From contig JACJDG010000003.1 in NCBI GenBank assembly GCA_016432725.1, positions 2,170,001-2,234,000 on the forward strand: a stretch of DNA of 64,000 nucleotides. The letters are read 5' to 3'. Source of the stretch: Streptomyces sp. DHE7-1. GTDB taxonomy: Bacteria > Actinomycetota > Actinomycetes > Streptomycetales > Streptomycetaceae. Below the pieces are notes generated by a model. It was not told where the DNA came from. It did no database searches and saw nothing but the letters and a program-made list of their open reading frames with translations. A program made the position numbers and the translations under genes. Below, piece by piece: positions 8,825 to 17,470 of the stretch (the first letter of the stretch is position 1; each line of letters begins with the position of its first letter).

Positions 8825-9223
8825 CTACTGGGTGCGGTTCTCACCGTGGTAGTACTCGAACACCCAGCCGAACAGACCGATGGCGATGATCGGCGCGGCG
8901 AAGTAGATCAGCCACCAGCCGACCGCGATGCTGAGGAAGGCGATCGCGCCGCCGACGCCCAGCATGAGCGGCTGCCAGCTGTGCGGGCTGAAGAAGCCCA
9001 GCTCGCCCGCGTCGTCCGCGACATCCGCCTCCTTGTCGTCCTGCGCACCAGCGTCGACCCGCCGGGCGGTGAAGCCCAGGTAGAAGCCGATCATGATGGA
9101 CAGGCCGAAGGCCAGGAAGAGCGCCGTGGTGCCGGCCGGCTCCTTCGACCACACGCCGTACACGACGGCCATGATCAGGAGGAAGAAGCTCAGCCAGATG
9201 AACATCCGGCCCTGGATCTTCAC
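8825..9223 (-). CDS. ctaF: cytochrome c oxidase subunit IV, actinobacterial type
   Basis: This 132-residue protein has four predicted membrane helices and the C-terminus [14 protein letters not shown] typical of actinobacterial CtaF, a small aa3 oxidase subunit unrelated to mitochondrial subunit IV. The GTG at 9223 overlaps the ctaD stop (GTGA), indicating translational coupling. It is last in ctaC-ctaD-ctaF. Confidence 0.95.
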   Translation of the reverse strand: MKIQGRMFIWLSFFLLIMAVVYGVWSKEPAGTTALFLAFGLSIMIGFYLGFTARRVDAGAQDDKEADVADDAGELGFFSPHSWQPLMLGVGGAIAFLSIAVGWWLIYFAAPIIAIGLFGWVFEYYHGENRTQ

Positions 9224-10953
9224 TTGCCGGCCTCCTTCTCGCCCGCGATGGCGGTGCCGTGGCCGGCGTGCTCGAGCTGCTCGAGCGCGACGATCTCGGG
9301 GTGGTGCAGGTCGAACGCCGGGGATTCACTGCGGATCCGCGGCAGGGTGAGGAAGTTGTGCCGCGGCGGCGGGCAGGACGTCGCCCACTCGAGCGAGCGG
9401 CCGTAGCCCCACGGGTCGTCCACGCCGACCGGCTTGCCGTACTTGGCCGTCTTCCACACGTTGTAGAGGAACGGCAGGATCGACAGGCCCAGCAGGAACG
9501 AGCTGATGGTCGAGACCGTGTTCAGGGCGGTGAAGCCGTCGGCCGCCAGGTAGTCGGCGTACCGGCGCGGCATGCCCTCGACGCCCAGCCAGTGCTGGAC
9601 CAGGAAGGTGCCGTGGAAGCCGACGAACAGCGTCCAGAAGGTGATCTTGCCCAGGCGCTCGTCCAGCATCTTGCCGGTCATCTTCGGCCACCAGAAGTGG
9701 AAGCCGGAGAACATCGCGAAGACGACGGTGCCGAAGACCACGTAGTGGAAGTGGGCCACCACGAAGTACGAGTCGGACACGTGGAAGTCCATCGGGGGCG
9801 AGGCCAGGATGACGCCGGTCAGACCACCGAACGTGAAGGTGATCAGGAAGCCGACGGCCCAGAGCATCGGTGTCTCGAAGGACAGTGAGCCCTTCCACAT
9901 GGTGCCGATCCAGTTGAAGAACTTCACACCGGTCGGGACCGCGATCAGGAAGGTCATGAAGGAGAAGAACGGCAGCAGCACACCGCCGGTGACGTACATG
10001 TGGTGCGCCCACACGGTCACGGACAGGCCGGCGATGGAGATCGTCGCGGCGATCAGGCCCATGTAGCCGAACATCGGCTTGCGGGAGAAGACCGGGATGA
10101 CCTCGGAGATGATGCCGAAGAACGGCAGGGCGATGATGTACACCTCTGGATGGCCGAAGAACCAGAAGAGGTGTTGCCACAGCAGTGCGCCGCCGTTGGT
10201 CGCGTCGAAGACGTGTGCCCCGAATTTTCGGTCCGCCTCCAGGGCGAACAGCGCGGCCGCGAGGACCGGGAAGGCCAGCAGGACCAGCACCGCGGTCAGC
10301 AGCACGTTCCACACGAAGATCGGCATGCGGAACATGGTCATGCCCGGTGCGCGCATGCAGATGATCGTGGTGATGAAGTTGACCGCGCCGAGGATGGTGC
10401 CGAAGCCGGAGAAGGCCAGGCCCATGATCCACATGTCGGCGCCCAGGCCCGGGCTGCGGACCGCGTCCGACAGCGGGCTGTAGGCGAACCAGCCGAAGTC
10501 GGCCGCGCCCTGCGGGGTGAGGAAACCGCCCACCGCGATGGTCGAGCCGAACAGGTACAGCCAGTAGGCGAACATGTTCAGCCGCGGGAACGCCACGTCG
10601 GGCGCGCCGATCTGCAGCGGCATGATCCAGTTGGTGAAACCGGCGAACAGCGGCGTCGCGAACATCAGCAGCATGATCGTGCCGTGCATCGTGAACGCCT
10701 GGTTGAACTGCTCGTTCGACATGATCTGCAGGCCCGGACGGGCCAGCTCGGCGCGCATCAGCAGCGCCATCACGCCGCCGATCAGGAAGAACGCGAACGA
10801 GGTGACCAGATAGAGCGTGCCGATCGTCTTGTGGTCCGTGGTCGTCAGCCACTTGATCACGACGTTACCGGGCTGCTTGCGCCTGACCGGCAGCTCGTTC
10901 TCGTACGAGTCCTCAGCTGCCGCGGCACCCTGGGGTTCGTTGAGGATGCTCAC
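9220..10953 (-). CDS. ctaD: cytochrome c oxidase subunit I
   Basis: CtaD is the heme-copper catalytic subunit that reduces oxygen and pumps protons. The 577-residue protein has about twelve membrane helices. The CuB/Tyr motif reads [11 protein letters not shown] and the further CuB histidines are in WAHHMYVTG. The heme ligand region near [11 protein letters not shown] is also present. The GTG at 10953 overlaps the ctaC stop as GTGA; the upstream in-frame ATG at 11127 lies inside ctaC and is rejected. Confidence 0.98.
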   Translation of the reverse strand: MSILNEPQGAAAAEDSYENELPVRRKQPGNVVIKWLTTTDHKTIGTLYLVTSFAFFLIGGVMALLMRAELARPGLQIMSNEQFNQAFTMHGTIMLLMFATPLFAGFTNWIMPLQIGAPDVAFPRLNMFAYWLYLFGSTIAVGGFLTPQGAADFGWFAYSPLSDAVRSPGLGADMWIMGLAFSGFGTILGAVNFITTIICMRAPGMTMFRMPIFVWNVLLTAVLVLLAFPVLAAALFALEADRKFGAHVFDATNGGALLWQHLFWFFGHPEVYIIALPFFGIISEVIPVFSRKPMFGYMGLIAATISIAGLSVTVWAHHMYVTGGVLLPFFSFMTFLIAVPTGVKFFNWIGTMWKGSLSFETPMLWAVGFLITFTFGGLTGVILASPPMDFHVSDSYFVVAHFHYVVFGTVVFAMFSGFHFWWPKMTGKMLDERLGKITFWTLFVGFHGTFLVQHWLGVEGMPRRYADYLAADGFTALNTVSTISSFLLGLSILPFLYNVWKTAKYGKPVGVDDPWGYGRSLEWATSCPPPRHNFLTLPRIRSESPAFDLHHPEIVALEQLEHAGHGTAIAGEKEAGK

Positions 10954-11915
10954 AGGTTGTTCGTCTCCCGGTTCTTCTCGTGGCTCGTCTGCGCGATGCC
11001 GGCGGGAATGTAACCGGTCTGCCCCTTCTTGGCGAGGTCCTTGAGGTGCTGCTGGTAGCGCTCGGGGGAGACGACCTTCACGTTGAACAGCATCCGGGAG
11101 TGGTCGACGCCGCAGAGCTCCGCGCACTTGCCGAGGAAGGTGCCCTCCTTGTTGGGGGTCACCTCGAAGGCGTTGGTGTGGCCCGGGATGACGTCCTGCT
11201 TCATCAGGAACGGCACCACCCAGAAGGAGTGGATGACGTCACGCGAGGTCAGGACGAAGCGAACCTTCTGCCCCTTGGGGAGCCAGAGGGTCGGGCCGGG
11301 GTTGCCCGTCTGCGGGTTCCGGGTGCCGGGGGTACCGACGTCGTAGACACCGCCGGCGTTGGCCGGGAAGGCGTCCTTGAACCGGTCCGGAATGGCGGAC
11401 AGGTTCGGGTCGGTCTTGGCGTTGCCGGACGAGCCGGGAACGTTCTCGATGTAGTTGAAGCCCCAGCTCCACTGGAAGCCGACCACGTTGACCGTGACGT
11501 CGGGCTTCTTGGAGAGAGTGAGGAGCTTCGTCTCGTCCCGGGCCGTGAAGTAGAACAGCACCGAGATGATGATGATCGGGACCACCGTGTAAAGGGCCTC
11601 GATCGGCATGTTGTACCGGGTCTGCGGAGGAACCTCGACCTTGGTGCGGCTGCGCCGGTGGAACATGGCGCTCCACAGGATCAGGCCCCACACCAGCACG
11701 CCGACGGCGAGCGCAGCCGCCCAGGAACCCTGCCACAGGGAGAGGATCCGCGGAGCCTCTTCCGTGGTCGGGGTGGGCATACCAAGGCGGGGGAAGTCTT
11801 CCCAGTTGTACGAGCAACCGGTGGCTGTCGCCAGGACCAGGCCCGCGGTCAGTGCCTGCAGCAGCTTCCGCCGCATCGGGCGCCGCGGCGAGCGGTCGGA
11901 GCCGTTGGGACTCAC
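10950..11915 (-). CDS. ctaC: cytochrome c oxidase subunit II
   Basis: CtaC accepts electrons at a dinuclear CuA centre. The ligands are visible in [12 protein letters not shown] near residue 270, with the upstream histidine in VIHSFWV. The N-terminus has a lipoprotein signal (ATGC lipobox) followed by two membrane helices. The GTG at 11915, with GGGAAGG 6 nt upstream, gives 321 residues. First gene of ctaCDF. Confidence 0.97.
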   Translation of the reverse strand: MSPNGSDRSPRRPMRRKLLQALTAGLVLATATGCSYNWEDFPRLGMPTPTTEEAPRILSLWQGSWAAALAVGVLVWGLILWSAMFHRRSRTKVEVPPQTRYNMPIEALYTVVPIIIISVLFYFTARDETKLLTLSKKPDVTVNVVGFQWSWGFNYIENVPGSSGNAKTDPNLSAIPDRFKDAFPANAGGVYDVGTPGTRNPQTGNPGPTLWLPKGQKVRFVLTSRDVIHSFWVVPFLMKQDVIPGHTNAFEVTPNKEGTFLGKCAELCGVDHSRMLFNVKVVSPERYQQHLKDLAKKGQTGYIPAGIAQTSHEKNRETNNL

Positions 11916-11995
11916 GTAGCGCCTTCCCGAGAGTCTCGCCCGCGCTGTACGGCTGCGGCCTTCTCGCTGGTCGGTCGCCGCCCTGCGTCGGGCAG

Positions 11996-12026
11996 GGGTT
12001 TGGATGTTTATGCGGACCAAACCCTA
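11996..12026 (-). promoter_or_regulatory. ctaC promoter (-10) and 8-bp inverted repeat in the 319-nt region to the divergent gene
   Basis: TAGGGT on the minus strand (12026-12021) is a candidate -10, about 100 nt before the ctaC start. Overlapping it and reaching downstream, CCAAACCC (12017-12024) and GGGTTTGG (11996-12003) form a perfect 8-bp inverted repeat with a 13-nt spacer, placed where a repressor or leader hairpin could act. The rest of 11916-12234 shows no gene. The divergent gene has its own -10 at 12223. Confidence 0.4.
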
Positions 12027-12234
12027 GCCGACGCTCTCCGAGGGTTCGCGGGGAGGGTGCCATACGCGCCGCCGGTCACTCCTTCAGGGCGGGAACGGGT
12101 GCCTATTGGCTCGGGTTGTCGCGGTTTGGCCGGCGGGTGCGGGTACGTTGTGGCTGGTCGCGCGGCGCGGCGCGGCCGCGGACGGACACCGTCCCGCGCC
12201 CCCGGTCCACCGGCCGGCGTTCTACCGTTGCCGT

Positions 12235-13617
12235 GTGGCTTACTTCGACGCGGCGTCCGCCGCTCCCCTCCACCCCGTCGCCCGGCAGGCGCTGTTGGCC
12301 TCCCTCGATGACGGGTGGGCCGATCCGGCCCGGCTCCACCGGGAGGGGCGGAAGGCGCGGATGCTGCTCGACGCGGCCCGGGAGGCGGTGGCCGAGGCCC
12401 TGGGGTGCCGGGCCGACGAGGTGGTGTTCGGGTCCTCCGGGACATGGGCCGTACACACGGGTGCGGCCGGGGCGTTGGCCGGGCGGCGGCGGGTGGGGCG
12501 CCACCTGATCGTGTCAGCCGTCGAACACTCTTCGGTCCTCCATTCGGCTGACGCGTTCGAGGCGGCGGGCGGCTCGGTCCACCGGGTGGCCGTGAACCGG
12601 GCCGGGGCGGTGGATCCGTCGGCCTACGCCGCCGCACTCCGGCCGGACACCGCGCTGGCCTGCCTCCAGTCGGCCAACCACGAGGTCGGGACCGTGCAGC
12701 CGGTGGCGGAGGTGGCCGAGGCCTGCCGGACGGCCGGGGTGCCGTTGCTGGTGGACGCGGCGCAGTCGCTGGCGTGGGGGCCGGTCGAGGGCGACTGGTC
12801 GCTGCTGGCGGGCAGCGCGCACAAGTGGGGCGGCCCGCCGGGCGTCGGGCTGCTGGCCGTGCGCAAGGGAGTGCGGTTCGCGCCGCAAGGGCCGGTGGAC
12901 GAACGGGAATCGGGGCGGGCGCCCGGGTTCGAGAACCTGCCGGCGATCGTGGCGGCCGCGGCCTCCCTGCGGGCGGTGCGGGCCGAGGCGGCCCAGGAGG
13001 CGCTGCGGCTGCGGGAGCTGACGGAGCGGATCCGGGCCCGGGTGCCGGGGCTGGTGCCGGACGTGGAGGTGGTGGGCGATCCGGAGGGGCGGCTGCCCGG
13101 GATCGTCACCTTCTCCTGTCTCTACGTCGACGGAGAGGCGCTGCTGCACGAGTTGGACCGGGAGGGCTTCTCGGTGTCGTCCGGGTCCTCCTGCACCAGC
13201 AGCACGCTGACGCCCAGCCATGTGCTGAGGGCGATGGGCGTGCTGAGCGAGGGGAACGTGCGCGTGTCGCTGCCGGCGGGCACGGCGGAGGAGGACGTGG
13301 AGCGGTTCCTGGAGGTGCTGCCCGGGGTGGTGGCGGGCGTCCGGGAGAAGCTGGGGGCTCCGGCGGCCGCGCCCGCGACGGCCGTACGGGCCGAGGAGCT
13401 GGTCGTCGACTCCCTCGGCAGGCGCTGTCCGATCCCGGTCATCGACCTGGCGAGGGCCTTCGGCGGCGTGCCGGTGGGCGGGACCGTCCGGGTCCTGTCG
13501 GACGACGAGGCGGCCCGCCTGGACATCCCGGCGTGGTGCGAGATGCGGGGCCAGGAGTACCTGGGCGAGGAGCCCGCGGAGCGGGGCTCGGCCTATCTGG
13601 TCCGCCGGGTGAGCTGA
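12235..13617 (+). CDS. cysteine desulfurase (class V) fused to a C-terminal TusA-like sulfur carrier domain
   Basis: Residues 1 to about 375 form a NifS/IscS-type PLP enzyme: PLP Asp in LLVDAAQS, Schiff-base lysine in GSAHKWGG, and catalytic-loop cysteine in SVSSGSSCTSS. The last about 75 residues form a TusA fold with VDSLGRRCPIPVIDLA, whose Cys is the persulfide acceptor in TusA. Fusion would let sulfur pass from cysteine to the carrier in one polypeptide (inference). The 460-residue size matches desulfurase plus TusA. TACCGT ends 6 nt before the GTG and no ribosome binding site is visible, so the mRNA is likely leaderless. It diverges from ctaC. Confidence 0.9.
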   Translation: MAYFDAASAAPLHPVARQALLASLDDGWADPARLHREGRKARMLLDAAREAVAEALGCRADEVVFGSSGTWAVHTGAAGALAGRRRVGRHLIVSAVEHSSVLHSADAFEAAGGSVHRVAVNRAGAVDPSAYAAALRPDTALACLQSANHEVGTVQPVAEVAEACRTAGVPLLVDAAQSLAWGPVEGDWSLLAGSAHKWGGPPGVGLLAVRKGVRFAPQGPVDERESGRAPGFENLPAIVAAAASLRAVRAEAAQEALRLRELTERIRARVPGLVPDVEVVGDPEGRLPGIVTFSCLYVDGEALLHELDREGFSVSSGSSCTSSTLTPSHVLRAMGVLSEGNVRVSLPAGTAEEDVERFLEVLPGVVAGVREKLGAPAAAPATAVRAEELVVDSLGRRCPIPVIDLARAFGGVPVGGTVRVLSDDEAARLDIPAWCEMRGQEYLGEEPAERGSAYLVRRVS

Positions 13618-13618
13618 C

Positions 13619-13643
13619 GAGGGGGCGGGCGGCCCGCCCCCTC
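13619..13643. terminator. hairpin between convergent genes
   Basis: 12-nt complementary arms (GAGGGGGCGGGC / GCCCGCCCCCTC) lie directly after the desulfurase stop and before the end of the adenosine kinase gene, suited to termination in both directions. Confidence 0.6.
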
Positions 13644-13655
13644 TCCGGTGGGCGC

Positions 13656-14630
13656 TCAGCTCAGGTGGGCGCGCACCTCTTCGGCCGCGTCGTGCCCGTA
13701 TGCCTTGGTGAAGCGGTCCATGAAGTGGCCCCGGCGGAGCTGGTACTCCTGGGTGCCGACCGTCTCGATGACGAGCGTCGCCAGCATGCAGCCGACCTGC
13801 GCCGCGCGCTCCATGGAGACACCCCAGGCCAGACCGGACAGGAAGCCGGCCCGGAAGGCGTCGCCGACGCCCGTGGGGTCGGCCTTGCGCTCCTCCTCCG
13901 CGCAGCCGACCTCGATCGGGTCCTCGCCGGCCCGCTCGACGCGGACGCCGCGCGAGCCGAGGGTGGTGATGCGGTGGCCGACCTTGGCCAGGATCTCCGC
14001 GTCCGACCAGCCCGTCTTGGACTCGATCAGGCCCTTCTCGTACTCGTTGGAGAACAGGTACGTCGCGCCGTCCAGCAGTATCCGGATCTCCTCGCCCTCC
14101 ATGCGGGCGATCTGCTGGGAGAAGTCGGCGGCGAACGGGATGTTCCGGGACCGGCACTCCTCCGTGTGGCGGAGCATGGCCTCCGGGTCGTCGGCGCCGA
14201 TCAGGACCAGGTCGAGGCCGCCCACGCGGTCGGCGACGGTCTTCAGCTCGATGAGCCGGGCCTCGCTCATCGCGCCGGTGTAGAAGGAGCCGATCTGGTT
14301 GTGGTCGGCGTCGGTGGTGCACACGAAGCGGGCGGTGTGCAGGGTCTCGGAGATCCGGACCGACTCGGTGTCCACGCCGTGGCGGTCCAGCCAGGACCGG
14401 TATTCGTCGAAGTCGAAGCCGGCGGCACCGGCGAGGATCGGCCTCGTGCCGAGCTGGCCCATGCCGAAGGCGATGTTGGCGCCGACGCCGCCCCGGCGGA
14501 CGTCCAGGTTGTCGACCAGGAAGGAGAGCGAGACCGTGTGCAGCTGGTCCGCGACGAACTGGTCGGCGAAACGGCCGGGGAAGGTCATGAGGTGGTCGGT
14601 GGCGATGGAGCCGGTGACTGCGATGCGCAC
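13656..14630 (-). CDS. adoK: PfkB-family sugar kinase, probable adenosine kinase
   Basis: The 324-residue protein shows the PfkB signatures: a glycine-rich RRGGVGANIAFGMGQLG near the N-terminus and DPTGVGDAFRAGF with the catalytic Asp near the C-terminus. From memory it resembles mycobacterial adenosine kinase along its length (IAVTGSIATDHLM start; GTQEY near the end), which also lies near ctaC and an A-type Fe-S carrier gene. It would phosphorylate adenosine to AMP, which also clears adenosine from SAM-dependent methylation. Start GTG at 14630 with AGGAG about 10 nt upstream. Confidence 0.85.
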   Translation of the reverse strand: MRIAVTGSIATDHLMTFPGRFADQFVADQLHTVSLSFLVDNLDVRRGGVGANIAFGMGQLGTRPILAGAAGFDFDEYRSWLDRHGVDTESVRISETLHTARFVCTTDADHNQIGSFYTGAMSEARLIELKTVADRVGGLDLVLIGADDPEAMLRHTEECRSRNIPFAADFSQQIARMEGEEIRILLDGATYLFSNEYEKGLIESKTGWSDAEILAKVGHRITTLGSRGVRVERAGEDPIEVGCAEEERKADPTGVGDAFRAGFLSGLAWGVSMERAAQVGCMLATLVIETVGTQEYQLRRGHFMDRFTKAYGHDAAEEVRAHLS

Positions 14631-14788
14631 GGCGTGGACTCTCCTGTGGAGTTAAGAGGGGCGCGCGATAGCGCTCGTTGGAAGAGGCTGACAGTTCACG
14701 CTACCCGGTTGGCGCGGGTCGCTGAAGCAGGCAAAACTACCTGATAGTAGGTCTTTCTTCGTCGCTCCCACGTGCATACGGTGCCGCC

Positions 14789-14998
14789 ATGACGAACCTC
14801 AAGGTCCACACGCCCGCTCCGGCCGACTTCGAAGGTGATCTCGCCTCGCTGCGCGGGGACTGCGCCCGGATGGCCCCGCACCGGGCGCCGCCGCGGCACG
14901 CCGGCTCCCGTCCGGTGCCGCCGTCGCAGATCCACGGGGTGACGGTACCGGCGCGCTCCGCGCGGCTGCTGGACGCGATGTCGGACTACGGCGACTGA
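14789..14998 (+). CDS. small conserved hypothetical protein
   Basis: This 69-residue protein, with PAPADFEGDLASLRGDC early and ending LLDAMSDYGD, has no recognisable domain or signal. TACGGT ends 6 nt before the ATG and there is no ribosome binding site, the leaderless pattern, which supports it as a real gene. It stands alone between adoK (divergent) and a membrane protein gene. Function unknown. Confidence 0.7.
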   Translation: MTNLKVHTPAPADFEGDLASLRGDCARMAPHRAPPRHAGSRPVPPSQIHGVTVPARSARLLDAMSDYGD

Positions 14999-15097
14999 GC
15001 CGGGGCGCGCGGGCGGGAACCGTGCGCTCCCCTGGCACGTCCCATCGGCGTTCCCCCTGCGGGGGACGCGGGACACGAGCCAGCGAGGAGCGATGCG

Positions 15098-16756
15098 GTG
15101 GACACCGAGCGACCCGAGAACCCCGAGGACCCGAGGGACTCCGCCGAGCCGGAGGTCTCCGGTGGCGGGACGGCCGGGACCGGCGAGGCGGCGGACGGCG
15201 CGGCCGGTGAGGCCCGCGCCGCGGCCAACGCGGACACCGGTGACGCCCGTACGCTGCCCGGCGCGGACGCCGGTGAAGCGGACCCGGCGGCCGGCGGGGA
15301 CGGCGGCGAATGGGCCCGGCGGAGCCGTTCGCGGGTGGTGATCGTCTCGGTGGCCGCGGCGGTTCTGCTGGCCGGTGGCGGGGGCGCGTACCTCGCCGCC
15401 GCCGGCGCTGGTTCCGGCCATCGCGCGGACGCCGGCGCTTCCGGCGGGGGCGCGACCCCTCCCCGCTCCGGCTGGACGGCTGGACGCGGGCGGTACGGGG
15501 GCATCGCGCCCGGCGAGCCGAATCCGTACGGCGCGACCTACGTGGCGGTGGGCGATCTGCCGGACGGCCCCGGCTCGGCACCGGTGTACGGCCCCGGCGG
15601 CGAGGTCGGCAGGGAGCGGGTGGCCCGGCTGGCCGCGGCGCTCGGTGTCGACGGGGCGCCGGTGGCCGAGGGCCGCGCCTGGCGGGTCGGCGGGAAGGAC
15701 GGAACCGGGCCGGTGCTCCGGGTGAACCGGGACGCGCCCGGCGACTGGACCTTCAGCCGGTACGCGCCCGGCACCGACGACTGCCGGAAGGTGACCGTCT
15801 GCGCCCACGATCCGGCCGCTCCGGCCGCCGACCCGGTGAGCGTGGCCGCCGCCGAGAAGGCCGCCGCGCCGGTGCTGAAGGCGCTCGGCCAGGAGGACGC
15901 GAAGATCGACGCGAGCCGGGTCATGGGCGCGCAGCGGGTGGTCGACGCCGATCCGGTGGTGGGCGGTCTGCCCACCTACGGGCTCACGACCGGCCTGACG
16001 GTGGATGTCAAGGGCGCACTGGCCGGCGGTCACGGGCAGCTGGCGACGCCGGTCAGGGGCGACACGTACCCGGTGCTGGGCGCGGCCGGGACGCTGGAGC
16101 TGATGAACAAGGGGCCGAAGAGCACGCACCGCATGGGGATCGGCGGCTGCGCCAGCCCGATGCCGCTGAAGGACCGTGACGAGCAGCCGTGCGGCGGGTC
16201 GACGTCGGTGCCCGGGGCGGCGGACCGGGTGAAGGTGGAGAAGGCGGTGTTCGGGCTGGCCGCCCGCTCGTCCGGCGGCCGTCAGGTGCTGGTGCCGGCA
16301 TGGCTGTTCGAGGTGCGGGGCTCGACCGCGGGCGGTGCGTTCACGGTGGCGTACCCGGCCGTCGAACCGAAGTACCTGGTGGAGCAGTCCCCGGCCGTCG
16401 ACCCCGGCGCGCCGGACTCACAGGACTCGCCGGGCGGGTCGGTGCCCCCGAAGCCGGGCACGACGACCAGGAACGTGAAGGCGGACGGCTACCGCGCCGA
16501 CGGCCGTGAGCTGAGCGTGCGCTTCACGGGCGGGGTGTGCGCGCAGTACCGGGCGGCGGCGAAGGAGAGCGCGGGCCGGGTGACGGTGACGGTGACGGAG
16601 AGGTCGCGCAAGGGCGAGATGTGCGTCGCCATGGGCAAGCTGTACGCGAAGACCGTGCGTCTCGACGCGCCGCTCGGCGGCCGCGAGGTGGTCGGCGCCG
16701 ACGGCCGGCGGCTCCCCGAGGTGAAGCGGGCGGAGCCGGGCACGGACGCCCGCTAG
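15098..16756 (+). CDS. membrane-anchored protein of unknown function
   Basis: The 552-residue protein starts with an acidic, Ala/Gly/Asp-rich stretch of about 70 residues, then a basic WARRSRSR stop, one membrane helix (about 80-100), and a large extracytoplasmic part with several cysteines (TDDCRKVTVC, GGCASPM, EQPCGG, GVCAQ, GEMCVA) that could form disulfides. No catalytic motif is recognised. Start GTG at 15098 with GAGGAG upstream. An ATG 5 nt earlier is out of frame. A convergent gene follows, with a strong hairpin between. Confidence 0.8.
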   Translation: MDTERPENPEDPRDSAEPEVSGGGTAGTGEAADGAAGEARAAANADTGDARTLPGADAGEADPAAGGDGGEWARRSRSRVVIVSVAAAVLLAGGGGAYLAAAGAGSGHRADAGASGGGATPPRSGWTAGRGRYGGIAPGEPNPYGATYVAVGDLPDGPGSAPVYGPGGEVGRERVARLAAALGVDGAPVAEGRAWRVGGKDGTGPVLRVNRDAPGDWTFSRYAPGTDDCRKVTVCAHDPAAPAADPVSVAAAEKAAAPVLKALGQEDAKIDASRVMGAQRVVDADPVVGGLPTYGLTTGLTVDVKGALAGGHGQLATPVRGDTYPVLGAAGTLELMNKGPKSTHRMGIGGCASPMPLKDRDEQPCGGSTSVPGAADRVKVEKAVFGLAARSSGGRQVLVPAWLFEVRGSTAGGAFTVAYPAVEPKYLVEQSPAVDPGAPDSQDSPGGSVPPKPGTTTRNVKADGYRADGRELSVRFTGGVCAQYRAAAKESAGRVTVTVTERSRKGEMCVAMGKLYAKTVRLDAPLGGREVVGADGRRLPEVKRAEPGTDAR

Positions 16757-16795
16757 GGGGCGTCTCCCAGGACCCCGCACGCCACGGACACGCAC

Positions 16796-16828
16796 GAAGC
16801 GGCGGCCCCTCCGCGGGGCCGCCGCTTC
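16796..16828. terminator. bidirectional terminator hairpin
   Basis: Perfect 14-bp stem (GAAGCGGCGGCCCC, loop TCCGC) between convergent genes. Confidence 0.75.
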
Positions 16829-16849
16829 GTCCGTCAGGCCGTGGCCGGT

Positions 16850-17206
16850 TCAGCTGAAGGAGTCGCCGCAGGCGCAGGAGCCCGTCGCGTTCGGGTTGTC
16901 GATCGTGAAGCCCTGCTTCTCGATCGTGTCCACGAAGTCGACGGTGGCGCCGCCGAGGTACGGAGCGCTCATGCGGTCGGTGACGACCTTGACCCCGCCG
17001 AAGTCCTTCACCACGTCGCCGTCGAGCGAGCGCTCGTCGAAGAAGAGCTGGTAGCGCAGGCCGGAGCAGCCGCCGGGCTGGACGGCGACACGCAGGGCGA
17101 GGTCGTCGCGGCCTTCCTGGTCGAGCAGGGCCTTGACCTTCGACGCGGCGGCGTCGGTCAGGATGATGCCGTCGGTGACGGTGGTGGTCTCGTCCGATAC
17201 GGACAT
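16850..17206 (-). CDS. erpA: A-type iron-sulfur carrier (ErpA/HesB family)
   Basis: The 118-residue protein has the three A-type cysteines: one in GGCSGLRY and two in GSCACGDSF near the C-terminus. Such carriers bind [2Fe-2S] or [4Fe-4S] clusters and hand them to apo-enzymes. Likely clients encoded nearby are NadA, QcrA and LipA (inference). GGGAG lies 8 nt before the ATG. The symbol is by family resemblance; it could equally be named iscA or hesB. Confidence 0.9.
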   Translation of the reverse strand: MSVSDETTTVTDGIILTDAAASKVKALLDQEGRDDLALRVAVQPGGCSGLRYQLFFDERSLDGDVVKDFGGVKVVTDRMSAPYLGGATVDFVDTIEKQGFTIDNPNATGSCACGDSFS

Positions 17207-17374
17207 CTACATCTCTCCCGGGTTGTACGGAGACTGCTTGCCGACGAGTGCAACCGGCGTTTCCGCGGATTCATTCCGGGCCGGGCATTCGCGTGGTCGC
17301 GTTTCTGGTTGTCCCTTCATGCTCGCACACGCGCGTGGACACGGACAGCGGCCCGTGGAGCGACCCGGGCGGGA

Positions 17375-17429
17375 TTCACGTCACATGGACACTATGGCCG
17401 TCGTCAAAGTGACGTGAAGCGGCTATGAT
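17375..17429 (+). promoter_or_regulatory. nadA promoter with a 10-bp inverted repeat
   Basis: TTCACGTCAC (17375-17384) and GTGACGTGAA (17409-17418) are perfect complements separated by 24 nt, about 34 nt centre to centre. TATGAT at 17424-17429 is a good -10, so the downstream arm covers the -35 zone. This fits a regulator binding two half-sites. The regulator is not known to me. Confidence 0.5.
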
Positions 17430-17470
17430 AGATAGCGTCAGTTAGACGAAAAGTAGAAAGGGTGCGTGTC

